A stretch of 64,000 nucleotides of DNA from Nitzschia sp. pyKryTriq1. Lineage: Eukaryota; Bacillariophyta; Bacillariophyceae; Bacillariales; Bacillariaceae. A program made the position numbers and the translations under genes. Where the stretch lies: the NCBI GenBank assembly GCA_956465555.1, contig OY101117.1, positions 1,922,001 to 1,986,000 on the forward strand, read 5' to 3'. The notes beneath the pieces were generated by a model. It made no database searches and was not told where the DNA came from. It worked only from the letters and a program-made list of their open reading frames with translations. Below are positions 33,849-44,826 of this stretch, piece after piece (position 1 is the stretch's first letter; each line of letters opens with the position of its first letter).

Positions 33849-34850
33849 ATGACTATGCAACTAGAGACAGACAGTGGCAGTGGCATGGATGTTCAGATGA
33901 CTTCAGCGTCCACTACCATTGACCCTTCGGTCGTGGAATCCCGGATTCGACAATCGGTGTCCTTGCAAAACTCTGATCAGGCCATGGACGAGACCGATCA
34001 ACCCGTCTTTCCTGAGATTTCGGCATCTCAAGCCAACGGAAACAAGGTGGAATACCGAAGGATTCGATGCCCGGCGCATCGATACACTCCCTTGCGAGAA
34101 CACTGGGAACAAATCCTCACGCCCCTCGTGGAATACCTCAAGTTGCAGGTAAGAATATTCTTCGATTGCAGCACAGCACACTTTATCAAGAAAATGGCAC
34201 GGCAGCGGAAGAAATATCCCTTTCCGTCGGAATGTACATTGTGTTGTTCCTGGAACTTCAAACCCTCCGGGAAGCCTCAATTGTATAAGGAACGAAATGG
34301 GGCAACCTTGAGTTGTAGTCTGATGTCACAATGCGCCCACTTTTCGTGCAGTAATTAGAATTGAACTAGTGTTTCGGGTGATACTATTCTAATACACTTT
34401 CTTTTGTTCCAGGTTCGATTCAATACCAAAAGTCGTTGCGTCGAAATGAAAACCAGTCCCCATTCAATGGTGGGTGCCTTGCAGAAGGGAGCCGATTTTG
34501 CCGGTGCGTTCATGATGGGATTCGAAGTTCAGGATGCCGTGGCCCTGTTGCGATTGGACGATTTGTACGTGGAAAGTTTTCAAGTGACTGATGTTAAGAT
34601 GCTCAAGGGTGATCACCTTTCCAGAGCCATTGGTCGAGTGGCTGGTCAAGATGGAAAGACACGATTTGCTATTGAAAATGCGACGAGAACTCGGATTGTT
34701 ATTGCCGATCAACGAATTCACATGTTGGGATCGTATGCCAATCTACGAATGGCGCGAAATGCTATTTGTGATTTGATTTTGGGTGCCCCACCGGGCAAGG
34801 TATATAACAACATGCGAAATGTGGCCAAGCGAATGAATGAACGATACTGA
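33849..34850 (+). CDS. PNO1: RNA-binding protein PNO1 (Dim2), 40S ribosome assembly factor
   Basis: Predicted exons 33849..34148 and 34413..34850, 245 residues, as expected for PNO1. The N-terminal 65 residues are low-complexity. The conserved part starts at YRRIRCPAHRYTPLREHWEQ and includes VRFNTKSRCVEMKTS, GADFAGAFMMGFEVQDAVAL and the KH2 block GKTRFAIENATRTRIVIADQ, ending GKVYNNMRNVAKRMNERY. PNO1 recruits the Dim1 methylase to pre-40S particles and binds near the 3' end of 18S rRNA in nucleolus and cytoplasm. The 264-nt intron splits the conserved region. Convergent with the ferredoxin gene, 57 bp apart. Confidence 0.95.
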
Positions 34851-34907
34851 GAGGCGTGTATATGTGCCGAAATTACACGAGAACAATTACTACGATAGCT
34901 TAGCTTA

Positions 34908-35739
34908 CTAATTCCATACGTTATTCACTCCCCTTGGTATTCGAATTTCCAGCTGTACTGGACTCTCAATCATTTCCTTGGTGAGTTTGACTTGGCATCC
35001 CAGCCTAGAAGAGTCTTCGGGTTCGTACGCTAGGTCCTAGATTGGTTGGGGTGCAAAAGAGTCCATGATAATTAGCATTATCACCCACGCAATTCAGATA
35101 GTACACCACGAGCCATTCTGACTCATGATAACTTACCAACATGTCCAGTTCTGATTCCTCGGGCTCACTCAAAAGGGCTTGAAATTCGGGCTGATCAATA
35201 TAGATTTGACACGTGCAACAACTCATAATCCCGCCACAGGTGCCTTCCATATACTCGGACATCAGCTCTTCGTTCTCCTGTGCGACTTCCAACACGGAAT
35301 CGCCGAGTTTCCACTTGAGCTCAAACGATGTCCCATGGTGAGGGATCGATACTTTCAGGAGAGTTGACGGTCTTGTCGGTCTTCCTTGTCGTTTCGTGAG
35401 TTGTTCCTGGACCGATACTGCCAAGGCTTCGAGGCCAGCCTTCCCAAAGGCTTCCAAATGTTCAATTCCAATCTTAGCTCCATGGACCGATTGTAACGCT
35501 TTGAAGATTCCAGAATGAAGTTTTGCGTCAATCCCATGCTCCTTCTGAAGATAATCGCTGAGTTCCTCGGTGGTTTTGGCAAGCGAGAGCGAGGACGTCC
35601 CGTGAAATGTGCGGCGGCATGGTGAAGCGAGGAATAATCGAGGCGAATCATCTCTCCATCTCGAGAATATTGATATCTTACTCCTCCTTATGTTCAAGAA
35701 ATGGTGACATAGCCGTGTTGTTGTAGGAAATACTGACAT
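34908..35739 (-). CDS. [2Fe-2S] ferredoxin, mitochondrial/adrenodoxin type with N-terminal extension
   Basis: Predicted exons complement(34908..35036, 35137..35739), 243 residues, starting at the ATG of ACCATGTCAG. The N-terminus is rich in Arg/Ser (TTRLCHHFLNIRRSKISIFS) and looks like a mitochondrial presequence. A helical block of about 70 residues follows (ELSDYLQKEHGIDAKLHSGI). The ferredoxin fold is at about 130-243 with cluster ligands CGGIMSCCTC (C-x5-C-x2-C) and the fourth Cys in SSRLGCQVKL, as in adrenodoxin/Yah1. Such proteins supply electrons for Fe-S cluster and heme synthesis. The helical insert between presequence and ferredoxin fold is not part of the standard protein. The active-site pattern is secure; the compartment is likely. 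Confidence 0.87.
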
Positions 35740-36164
35740 GGTCAAGGCAAGAGTAAAAGTACGATACTGAAGAGTGCCCTCATCTTGTGTTTTGTGTTTG
35801 TTCCTTCGCCTTTCAGCGACCGACGATGATGATGCCGCGTTTTTGTTCCTTCTTCCTTTTTCCCGCGTTTTTCTTTATCGGCATTTCGCACTTCGCCTCA
35901 GCCTGCCTTACGTCGCGTAAATACTGTATGTAGTAAAATAGCAGGAAAATGATTTGAGTCGGATGTATCAAACGCAGCATACGCACTTCTAAAAAATACC
36001 CGGTACCCGGGTACATCCTTCTTTCCTGTTGATCAACAGTGCCATAGACTCTTCTTTTAGTATCTTGTTAGAGTTTCTCGTCCGACCATGCGCTTAAGGG
36101 GACAGAAGAGCCTGCATTCCAAAATACCAGTGCGAGTACCTCCAGATTCCTCGTACATACCAAG
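35740..36164. other. Divergent promoter region, ferredoxin / 2OG oxygenase
   Basis: 425 bp; contains CCGGGTACCCGGGTAC near 35999-36014. No gene supported. Confidence 0.45.
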
Positions 36165-37478
36165 ATGATCGCTCCAAAGAAAAATTGGATTCTTGCTTCC
36201 GTCGTGGTTGTTGCCTTGGCCGTCCCCGCTGAACCGCAAGAAGCTGAAGTCGACTTTCCTTCTATTATTGATGCCGACGATGTTGCCTATTTTTTTGAAA
36301 ACGATGATTTGGAGGGACTTCATTGGGCCTTGACCAGCGTCTTTGCCAATTCGGAACGAGTGAATCCCAGCTCGCCAACCAAGTTGCCAGAACAAATTGT
36401 GAGCCGAGGAGGAGGGTTGAAATATTCCACCGAATACAAACTGTTGCATGATCTGGAACAAGCTGAATATCTTGCCCAGAATTTAGAGGATCCAACTCAA
36501 GCCAAATTCTTTGGCGAAACGGTCGCGCCCATATATCAAGGAATGCTGGATCGAATCCCGCCGTTAGAAGAGCTGGATCGTACGAATGGGTTGTATCCCT
36601 TTACCAAGACGGACTACTACGAAGAGGGGATCGGATCCGTATACAACAGAGCTCTACGACTTACTGATTTTGGCGCACTAAAGGACCAGAACGGGAAGTT
36701 GATCCCATTGTTAAATCCAGAATTGGACGTTGAACAAATTGAGAAAAGCATGTTATCCGACGGAGTCGTTGTGGTTGACAACTTGTTGACTCCCGATGCA
36801 CTTCAAAGAATTCGACAAGTCATGTTGGAAAGCACCGTATTTTTTCAGGTACGAGACTGAATCATCGAATGCGCTGGCCGTGGTTTCGGAAGTGCTACAC
36901 TATTGCTCATCTTTTGCTTCTTTCAGACTAAAATGCCACAAATATTTGGAGGATATGTTGGTGCCTATATTGACGACGGTCTACATGATCGGCTTCTCTT
37001 GCAACTTGCATTCGAATTATACCGGAAACTACCTAACATTTTCGAGGGACACTTTCTTCGATATTTGTGGGCGTACAAGTATGATTCAACACTTACTGGG
37101 ATCAATACGCACGCGGACCAAGCAGCAGTCAATGTGAATATTTGGTTGACTCCTGACGATGCGAATCTAGATCCAGGCTCGGGTGGACTAGTCATCTTCA
37201 TGGTGAAGCCTCCTATGGATTGGGATTTCGAAAAGTTCAATACTGCCACTGAGTTTGTACACGAAACGTTGTTGAGGCCTTCTGACTACGCCAACCGCAC
37301 GATTCCTCATAAACAAAATCGGGCGGTCATCTTTGACTCGGCTCTGTTCCATCATACGGACTCGTTCAATTTCAAACCAGGCTACGACAATCGTCGGATC
37401 AATCTGACCTTGTTGTATGGAAAGATGCGCATGGCATCAGAGGGTACTACTACTTCATCAGCCACCATTGAGCTCTAA
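36165..37478 (+). CDS. 2-oxoglutarate/Fe(II)-dependent oxygenase-like secreted protein
   Basis: Predicted exons 36165..36848 and 36927..37478, 411 residues. The signal peptide is NWILASVVVVALAVPAEP. The N-terminal 170 residues are helical and unassigned. The C-terminal double-stranded beta-helix region carries a likely iron triad: His and Asp in INTHADQAAVNVNIWL (HxD), a distal His in FDSALFHHTDSF, and an Arg (YDNRRINLTLLYG) for 2-oxoglutarate. Family members hydroxylate proteins or small molecules; the substrate is unknown. ER or secretory location is inferred from the signal peptide. The stop codon is only 16 bp from that of the convergent kinase gene. Confidence 0.78.
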
Positions 37479-37494
37479 CAACGCGGGGGGTGAT

Positions 37495-40467
37495 TCATTC
37501 TTTTTCGTCCTCAAACTGTCGAAAGATCTTTTTGAATTCCTCTAAGCTGACTTGCCCGTCGTCATCGACGTCTACAAACTTCATCAAGTGATGAATCTCT
37601 GACATGGGAAACTTGGGATCCATTCTACAGACAAAAGCGAAGCTGTGAGTTACATGGAAGAAAAATGATGGGTCCTCCCGACCAAATACTTACCGATGCA
37701 TCAGCTGCCTCACTTCTTCGGCATTCAAAGATCCAGACTGAACGAGGGAACACGCAAACGACGAAGTAAGATAGAGGAATCATCATATAACCTCTACTCT
37801 GGTGATCAGCGAAGTTAAAGTCGTACCTTATCCAGGTCAGCATCGTGAAAGGCTGCAACTATATCGTCATCACTTAGGCCTCGATTCTTATGAAGAGAAA
37901 ATTGTTTGACAGCCTTCTTAAATAGTCGCTTGCGGCACATATTCCGCAGCGCAGCTGATGTACCTGGACTGGAATTCACAACTGCCATGAAATCCTCTCC
38001 TAGCATCTCATGAATTCGACAAGACTCAGAAATGCAGCGGACGGTCGATCTTATAAATGATAATAGTTTGAGATATAGAGTATCAAGCATTGCTTATGAA
38101 GCCACACATATTCAGAACTTACGATCGAGGTTTTCCGAATAAGAGAGAGGATTCACCAAAGGAATCACCGGGGACATACTTGTGCACAACAGTCCCGTTA
38201 TGAAGTACTTCCAACTCGCCTTCAAAACATAAGAGAGTATAATAGTCAGCAATATTGATTGGGCCGGCTTGGCATAGCTGGAAAGTGTACATACCTCCGT
38301 TGGTGTCGTCAACACGGAACATGGAAGTTCCCTTGTCGCCTTCCTTGTAGACAAAGTCGCCTTTCTTCAGCGTCAGTACCTTGACATTACGTTGCAGTCG
38401 CAGCAAATTCTTGGCATACGAGAGATTTCGCGCTCGCCATTTACGTCGTAATTCATTGCGGGTCTCGGCCGAAGTCTTGGTGTAGCGGTCAAAATCTGCT
38501 CGTTTGATTTCGATCACATCAACTGGCGTAGCACACCTAGCGGACGTAAATCTTTTGCTCTCGTCCTCAAGCAGACTGCCCTCTCCGAAAAAATCGCCAC
38601 GTCGCAACAATGCTACAAGCTGACCCTTCCGGGTCTGGATCTCTACTTTTCCTGAGCTCAAAAAGTACATGGTGCTACCCTCGTCGCCAGCATGAAAAAT
38701 ATAATGGCCTCTGGGATAATGCCGTTGCTGCAGGCCCGAGAACAATTTGGTAAAATCGGACAAAGACACTTCCGCTTCTGGTCTTGAAGCCGATTTATCA
38801 TCTTGAGATGACTGCTTCAAAAAATCGTTGGTATGTTTGGAGTTCAACACTTCCCCCGTGTGTGCAGTAACTAGCCGTCCGATGTCGGTGCCCGTGACAT
38901 AGCCCTTGTTTCCTTCATCAAGCACATCAAACACAAGTTTCATGATGGGTACCCCGCCTCCTTCACGACCGTCATCTGTATTCTTCCGCTTTGCTTCGCT
39001 CATTGTCATGTCTCTGTGTCCCTGTGTCACCAATAATGCAAACACACTGGCCTCCAACTTATGCTTAAGATCTTGAAATTGCGAAAGTTTCTTGTCGGAG
39101 TCCTCCATTTTCTCTGTGGATGCCGTTTCTCCGCGCACCCAGGGATGATGTAGTAACTCGTAGGCAGAGATACGCTCCTTTGGATTCGGATTCATTAAAC
39201 GTTTCATCAGGTCAACGGCAGATTTGGATAAATGACCCACGTCGGCGTCATCCAACGGAGGATTCGGATTGTGTTGAATGGCTGCTGCTACTTGCTTATC
39301 AGTCCGATCACATCGGGGGTCAAATGGGTGAACTCCAGTCAACATGATATACAAAATTACCCCCAGCGCCCACATATCCACAGCTGGTGTTAATGAAGCC
39401 TTGGCCTGGAACCGCTCCGGCGGCCAATAGCCAGTCGTCCCTGTCTCGTCCTCATTTTTAGTCGTCTTGGACGAGGACCTCACCCCAGGGTTCAAGACCG
39501 CACAACCGAAATCAATGATTTTGATGGTTCCTCCGCGTCGATTTCTGGAGCATAGCAGCAGATTTTCTGGTTTCAAGTCAGCATGGATGACTCCAACACC
39601 ATGCAAAAATGCCAAAGCTGACGCAATTTCGAATACTAGGCGTGCCGCGTCGGCCTCCGAATAGGCTCCGTCATTACTCAAATGATCAAACATCTCTCCA
39701 CCACTGATCAAATCCAAGATGAGATAAAAATGTGTGTAATCCTCGTACATGTCACGGAGACCGGATATGTTCGGGTGCCCGCCGTTGTCAAAGATTCGCA
39801 ATAACGCTTCAGTCTCATTCTTAAACGAGGAAGAGTTGGTAAATCGTTTTGATATTTTCTTCAAAGCCACCTTTTCTCCTGTCGTCGCCAATCGAGCTGG
39901 ATGGACCGAGCCATACGCACCCTCTACCGCATCATCACAAGAAAGGCGGCAAGCGCAAAAGCACAAAAGTTGAGAAAACTCCACGGACATCGAGCAAGGA
40001 CAAACATACTCTCTATCTCGACATTTCAATCCAGGAAAGATTCATTCACACTAGTTGATCTTACCTCCTAGTACGGTCTTCCAGTCGACTTTATACTTTT
40101 CATTGAGCCCCCGACCGGCCTTCGAACGCATGCGATGAAGCATCACATTTCTCGGCTGCCTCATTGACTTTGACGACGACTCGTTATGTGTAACCAACAG
40201 GGATGAACCAAGCCAAGGGGGCGAACCACTACTTGAGAAAGCTCGACAATCCTTAGCATCCCCGTCCGATAGCTGGGAACACGAGATAACACCGGTAAAT
40301 ACCAATGCCGAGGTCAACGCAGAAGCATAAAACGCCGACGAGGAATCGTATGGCGGTGTTTGTGACGGGTTTGGAAGCTGTGGCTGTGATGCTTTTGCTG
40401 CCAATGTTGCGACGTGTCGACGTCGTCCTTGGACGATAAGTTTTGGGATCGTGGTAGGAACTCTCAT
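37495..40467 (-). CDS. Protein kinase with two cyclic-nucleotide-binding domains and EF-hands
   Basis: Predicted exons complement(37495..37624, 37694..37737, 37827..38049, 38123..38219, 38295..39923, 40065..40467), all in phase, 841 residues. An N-terminus with possible presequence and membrane span (SALTSALVFTGVIS) is followed by a CDPK-like kinase domain at about 125-395: glycine loop VLGEGAYGSVHPAR (split by an intron), VALKKI lysine, catalytic HADLKPENLL (Ala replaces the usual Arg, so non-RD), DFGCA, GTTGYWPPE. A degenerate EF-hand (LDEGNKGYVTGTD) comes next, then two CNB domains with FGEGSLL and FGESSLLFGKPRSST phosphate-binding cassettes, and two C-terminal EF-hands (DADLDKSGSLNAEE, split by an intron, and DVDDDGQVSLEEF). 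It would join calcium and cyclic-nucleotide inputs on one Ser/Thr kinase. Confidence 0.88.
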
Positions 40468-41009
40468 TCTGAAATCTCCTGAAATAAGTTATTGCAGAGG
40501 AAATTGAAAGGAAGTGGGTTTTTTGTTGCACTAGTGGAGCTAGTGTTTCATGAAAGACTTAATATGGATGGAGGAAGGTTCACATCGATCAAAGCCCAGA
40601 GAACGAATGATGATCGATCGTCGGTCGCGTCGGCGGGAGATGATGCGATGACGATGACGAGATCACATGGATTGATTCATCCTTCGATGATCTTCCCATT
40701 CATTCGACGTGCGAGCGCGCGGATCGATCGATCGGATTCAGGTCGGATTGGTCGGATTATGAAATAGGTATATACGTACGTATGAATTCTCTTTATATCT
40801 CTAATATCTACACATTTTGAATATAGATACTTACATATGTATAAATAACCCTTCATGATTTCGAATAATCCGATCGTAAAAATCTGGCTTGAAGCTTCAA
40901 AGATCGCGCTGTCCGAATCGGCACCACCAGATACCTTTTTTTGGCTTTATTCTCAAGCTACAGACGACTTTTTCAACACATTTCCACCTGAAAATTAATC
41001 AAGTTGACC
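40468..41009. promoter_or_regulatory. Divergent promoter region, kinase / FCP gene
   Basis: 542 bp. GATC/CGATCGATCGG runs at 40610-40750 (GATGATCGATCGTCGG, GGATCGATCGATCGGATTCAGGTCGG), a GATGATGCGATGACGATGACG stretch and AT-rich sequence at 40765-40860. No gene. Any regulatory role is inferred from position. Confidence 0.4.
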
Positions 41010-41943
41010 ATGAAGGCCGTTCTATTCGCTGCTCTTGCCGGTTCTACCGTTGCCTTTGTACCCCAAAGTGCCTCCAAGGCCTCTACCGCCGTCAATGGCG
41101 CCATGGAGGACTTGAAGTCCATAGCTGAAAAGTCCAATCCCGTCTTGAAGGTGAGGAGAAAGAATGCCAGTACAGTACTTGTATGAGCATCTGCTGTTCC
41201 GAATTCGTCAGCAGGCTTTCAAAAAGACATAATACTATTTGAAATCCGCTGCAGCTTTGATCGCCCTGTTGTGTGTCATAGCTGCTGTCCAGTTGGTTAC
41301 AGTGTTGTCTCACCGATCTTTCACTGCGCACTCTCCATGTTCTCCCGCCACCTTCAACCTGCAGTACTACGATCCTTTGGAGTTGGCCAGCACTTCCATC
41401 TGGGGCAGCGACCAAGCTGGAACTATCGGATTCTTGCGTCATTCTGAAATTAAGCACGGTCGTGTCGCCATGGCTGCTTTCATTGGATACATCGTCCAAT
41501 CCAACGGCATCCACTGGCCGTGGCCCATGACGATCGACGGAACTCCCTTCCCCTACGATGCTGGATCTCCGCCTGAACAATGGGATGCTCTTCCCGATGC
41601 TGCCAAATGGCAAATCATCCTCTTCATTGGATTCTTGGAACATTTCTCTGAGTCCAACGGAACCCACTACATGAAGGGTGGCAAGCCTGGAGCCTTCCCC
41701 AAGTTCTCTGATTCGGACAAGATCCCCCACCCTGTCCCTTTGAACTTGTTCGACCCCTTTGGTTTCAGCAACGGCCGCAGCGAAGAGGCCAAGGAAAGGG
41801 GGCGCATCGCCGAGATCAACAATGGCCGATTGGCACAAATCGGAATTTTGGGATTCTTGTCGGAACAAAAGCTGGCGGGATCCGTGCCTCTCTTGGAAGG
41901 AGTGGTTCCTCCATATGCTGGAGAGGTCATGGCTCCCTTCTAA
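41010..41943 (+). CDS. Fucoxanthin-chlorophyll a/c-binding antenna protein (FCP family)
   Basis: Predicted exons 41010..41150 and 41365..41943, 239 residues. The presequence MKAVLFAALAGSTVAFVPQS is a signal peptide ending in the diatom VAF|VP plastid motif. Mature protein: YYDPLELASTSIWG, helix 1 with FLRHSEIKHGRVAMAAFIGY, helix 2 near WQIILFIGFLEHFSE, the block HYMKGGKPGAFPKF, then PVPLNLFDPFGF and helix 3 with AEINNGRLAQIGILGFLSEQ, ending GVVPPYAGEVMAPF. It is a thylakoid light-harvesting protein. It differs clearly from the Lhcx pair at 19-21 kb and has longer loops, so it belongs to another FCP subclade; I do not assign which. The 214-nt intron lies right before the mature N-terminal FDPL-like block. 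Confidence 0.92.
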
Positions 41944-42642
41944 ATTATCGTTGCTTTCACGACTGATGATTCAACCCTCTTCCTTTGATCTAGATTGTTT
42001 CCATCGCCTGTAGCTACCGCACTGCGGGACGAGGTTTGGTTTTTCGAGCGGTAGGGATCGTCCTGGCTCTCTGATATAGAATCGGCCGAATAGGATAGGC
42101 CATGATGTAATAAATAGGTATGATCAAGAATCCCGAATATACTTGTACTGTATGTAGATATATCTATACCGATACACAATCCTTTGCTTATATATTTGCT
42201 GCTCCGTAAGAATGCGAATCTTAAAGAATGTCTACTAGTAATAGACTGAATCTACGGTTGTAGAGATTGTCAGGAAGATCTTGACAAGGAGCCATTCCAC
42301 GATCTTTTCAGTCTTGATGATTAAAATTTATTTTTACCAGTCCCCTGCACATGTCCCTTGGGAACAGGACTGCCCAGCTATGTGTACCTGGTGTACTGTT
42401 TGACCAGGCAGTAGAAGCCATCAGTTGAAAACGGAGGATTGGTCATCCGGTACGTACAAGGCATCCGGTAAAGTTAAAGTTCAGAAAATCTCGAAAGAAA
42501 AATGACAAATGCAAGTGAAGTATCACAACGGATCACATCTATACTATCAGTAGAACATACGTGCAAGCTCTGTAGGGTTCTATACCGTACTACCAGAGCA
42601 GTGTGGATGAAAAGTAGGGCGCTTGTTTGGGAAGATTGTTCT
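41944..42642. other. Intergenic between convergent FCP and Rab genes
   Basis: About 700 bp, largely 3' UTRs; some GTAC motifs at 42384-42395 and 42450. No gene supported. Confidence 0.45.
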
Positions 42643-43463
42643 TTAGCAGCAGCCGCCCACGGAGGACTTGGGCGCCTCATCCGTAGGAGTTGATAGATTG
42701 ATCGGTCGATTATCGCCAGCCATGGAAGCTTGGTCCGTGCTTGCGGCGCCGGGAACAGCTCCGCCAGATCCTTCAAATTCGTCAATTCGTTTGTGCTTGA
42801 TGGTGGTGGCCAGCGCCGTGAACATTTTCTCCACATTTTGGCCCGTGAGGGCAGACGTCTCAAAAAACTGTACACCGTACTCATCTGCCAGTTGTTTGCC
42901 TTCCTCCAACGTTACGACTCTGTCATTATCCAAATCACTCTTGTTACCACAAAGTACAATGTCGCAATCAGCAGGAGCCCTCGTTTTAATGTCTCTCATC
43001 CATCCAATCACATGATCAAAGGAGGGTCTGTTGGAGATGTCGTATGTCAGAACGAAGCCATCTGCTCGTCCGAAAAAGTTGGAAGTCAGCGATCGGAATC
43101 GTTCTTGTCCCGCCGTGTCCCACAGCTGCAATCGCATTGGGGCGCCTTCGATCTATGATTACACGTAGAAGTATCGTTCGAAAACAAGACAAAATCGAGT
43201 ACCAAGAAGCGTGAGAATACGTAAGACTTGCCACACTCCTGAGCTGAGCTGTTTCCAAGCAGAACGCGTCGTACCTTGACCATTTTATCTCTGTAATCCA
43301 CGCCGATTGTTGTGACAAACTTAGTAGAGAAGACATTTTGATCGAATCGAAGGACCAAAGACGTCTTCCCACATGAAGAATCTCCAACCATCAGCAAACG
43401 AACAATATAAGCGCCTTTCGCCCCCATTTGAAGCGGGCGTGGTTGCCCTCCTTGGCCTTCCAT
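42643..43463 (-). CDS. Rab-family small GTPase
   Basis: Predicted exons complement(42643..43152, 43275..43463), 232 residues. G-box motifs: GDSSCGKTS (P-loop), TTIGVDYRDK (effector loop), WDTAGQERFRS (switch II), NKSDLD and ETSA. It ends in GGCC, the double-cysteine site for two geranylgeranyl groups, so it cycles on and off membranes during vesicle transport. The effector loop suggests the Rab1/Rab8 group, but the exact Rab is not fixed. The start ATGGAAGG is the first ATG with a sensible N-terminus; a longer frame upstream is leader. The intron splits beta-strands 2 and 3 at a common Rab position. Confidence 0.93.
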
Positions 43464-43915
43464 GGTTCTTGGTTTGCAAAAACTGATACAGATTACTACT
43501 ACGTGCAACAACTAAGCACTAACAGACACAACAGAGTCTCTTGAGAGGCGGTGCGGCAGTGCTTTGTTCCCCTGGTTGCTGTCGTCGTCCTCATTGTCAC
43601 TCGTGCTGCCGCTCGCCGCTCATCATTGCCGCCGGCGGGGTGCTAGCTGGCTAGCGTCATCAGAACACGAATCGCACCGGATAGAACTTCCGAAGGACAC
43701 TCATCTAAAGTATGCTAAAACTGTCGACTTCGACGTTGATAGAGCGTGCACAGCCCTTTTGCGCGGGCCAGCAATGCTCCCGCCGTTTTTCGTAAATTCC
43801 GCGCGCGTTCTTTCATTCGCCAGCAACCTGCGGTACTTTCGGGATTTCTTGGGTTCACGAAAACTGCAGAACATGCCGGCGCATAAAATAACAGATACTG
43901 AACGGACAGTACGAC
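43464..43915. other. Intergenic before the GGAATTCC array
   Basis: About 450 bp upstream of the Rab gene. Open frame without motifs. No gene supported. Confidence 0.45.
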
Positions 43916-43916
43916 A

Positions 43917-44070
43917 TGGAATTCCGAATCCCAATTCGGAATTCCATTTTGGATATTGGAATTCCATTTTGGAAATTGGAATTCCATTTTCCATTTTGGA
44001 ATTCCATTTTGGAAATTGGAATTCCATTTTCCATTTTGGAATTCCAAAATGGAATTTGGAATTCCAAAAG
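43917..44070. repeat. GGAATTCC array, left: 8 units with a strict 20-bp period
   Basis: Eight GGAATTCC palindromes spaced exactly 20 bp apart (first at 43918). Spacers are AT-rich variants of ATTTTGGAAATT or ATTTTCCATTTT and mirror those of the right array when reverse-complemented. Each unit is a palindrome within a larger palindromic array. Open frames here encode MEFQ/NSKME-type repeats and are products of the array. Confidence 0.92.
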
Positions 44071-44673
44071 GGGGCGAGTGCCGACTAAGGGGTCGCTCCC
44101 GCCACTCCAGTCAAGCGACAGTAAATCACAGCGCTACGGATCCGTTGGAAGCGCGCTATTTTAAAAGGTGTTTCTGCTATTTCACAACGCGCGTGCCACA
44201 ATTAATACGTCAGCAAATAACGATATTGCGTGATATAAAAAATAAAATTACACAGCGATTTCGATTTCTCGTGATCATCATCTAATCTCTTATTCTACAG
44301 TATTACTGTTCTCTTACGATACTACTCGCTCATACATGTAAGTTTTAACGTCCAACATACAACTACTGTAGAGTACTGTATTCAAACTACCGTAGAGTAC
44401 TGTATTCAAACGCTACGAGTACTCGTTGTACAGTCCTGTAGTTGTACCGGTACCGGTACGCACAACAATCAAAATAGGCCGGCGACCATGGGATTATTTT
44501 TCATGCGCGGCCGGCGCGAGAAGAAGCGCCAGTGCGCTTGAGAATACTTGTACCGGTACCTGGTACTGTACGAGTACCGGTAGTTGTACAGGGCAGTTGG
44601 GTATGGTTCTCTGGTACAGGGCGCAGCGGGGGGCGTTCGTTGCGAACCGCTCACCCCCTTAGGCAAATAAAAC
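44071..44673. other. 603-bp spacer between inverted GGAATTCC arrays
   Basis: AT-rich first half (44160-44300), then a GTAC cluster at 44370-44590 including GTACCGGTACCGGTAC at about 44444-44459 and ACCGGTACCTGGTACTGTACGAGTACCGG at about 44550-44580. Both inner edges carry a short CTAAGGGG-like match in opposite directions. No gene supported. Confidence 0.6.
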
Positions 44674-44826
44674 TTGGAATTCCAAAATGGAAAATGGAAT
44701 TCCAATTTCCAAAATGGAATTCCAAAATGGAATTTGGAATTCCAATTTCCATTTTGGAATTCCAAAATAGAAATTGGAATTCCAATTTCCAAAATGGAAT
44801 TCCAAAATGGAATTTGGAATTCCAAG
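44674..44826. repeat. GGAATTCC array, right: 8 units with a strict 20-bp period, inverted relative to the left array
   Basis: Eight GGAATTCC palindromes at an exact 20-bp spacing (first at 44675) with AAAATGGAAAAT, AATTTCCAAAAT and AAAATGGAATTT spacers. The reverse complement reads like the left array. Confidence 0.92.

Noticed and set aside
43701-44067. Several open frames coding MEFQNGKWNS-type repeats
   Set aside because: Artefact of the 20-bp GGAATTCC array: 20 is not a multiple of 3, so all three frames cycle through the same peptide, and the array has few stops.
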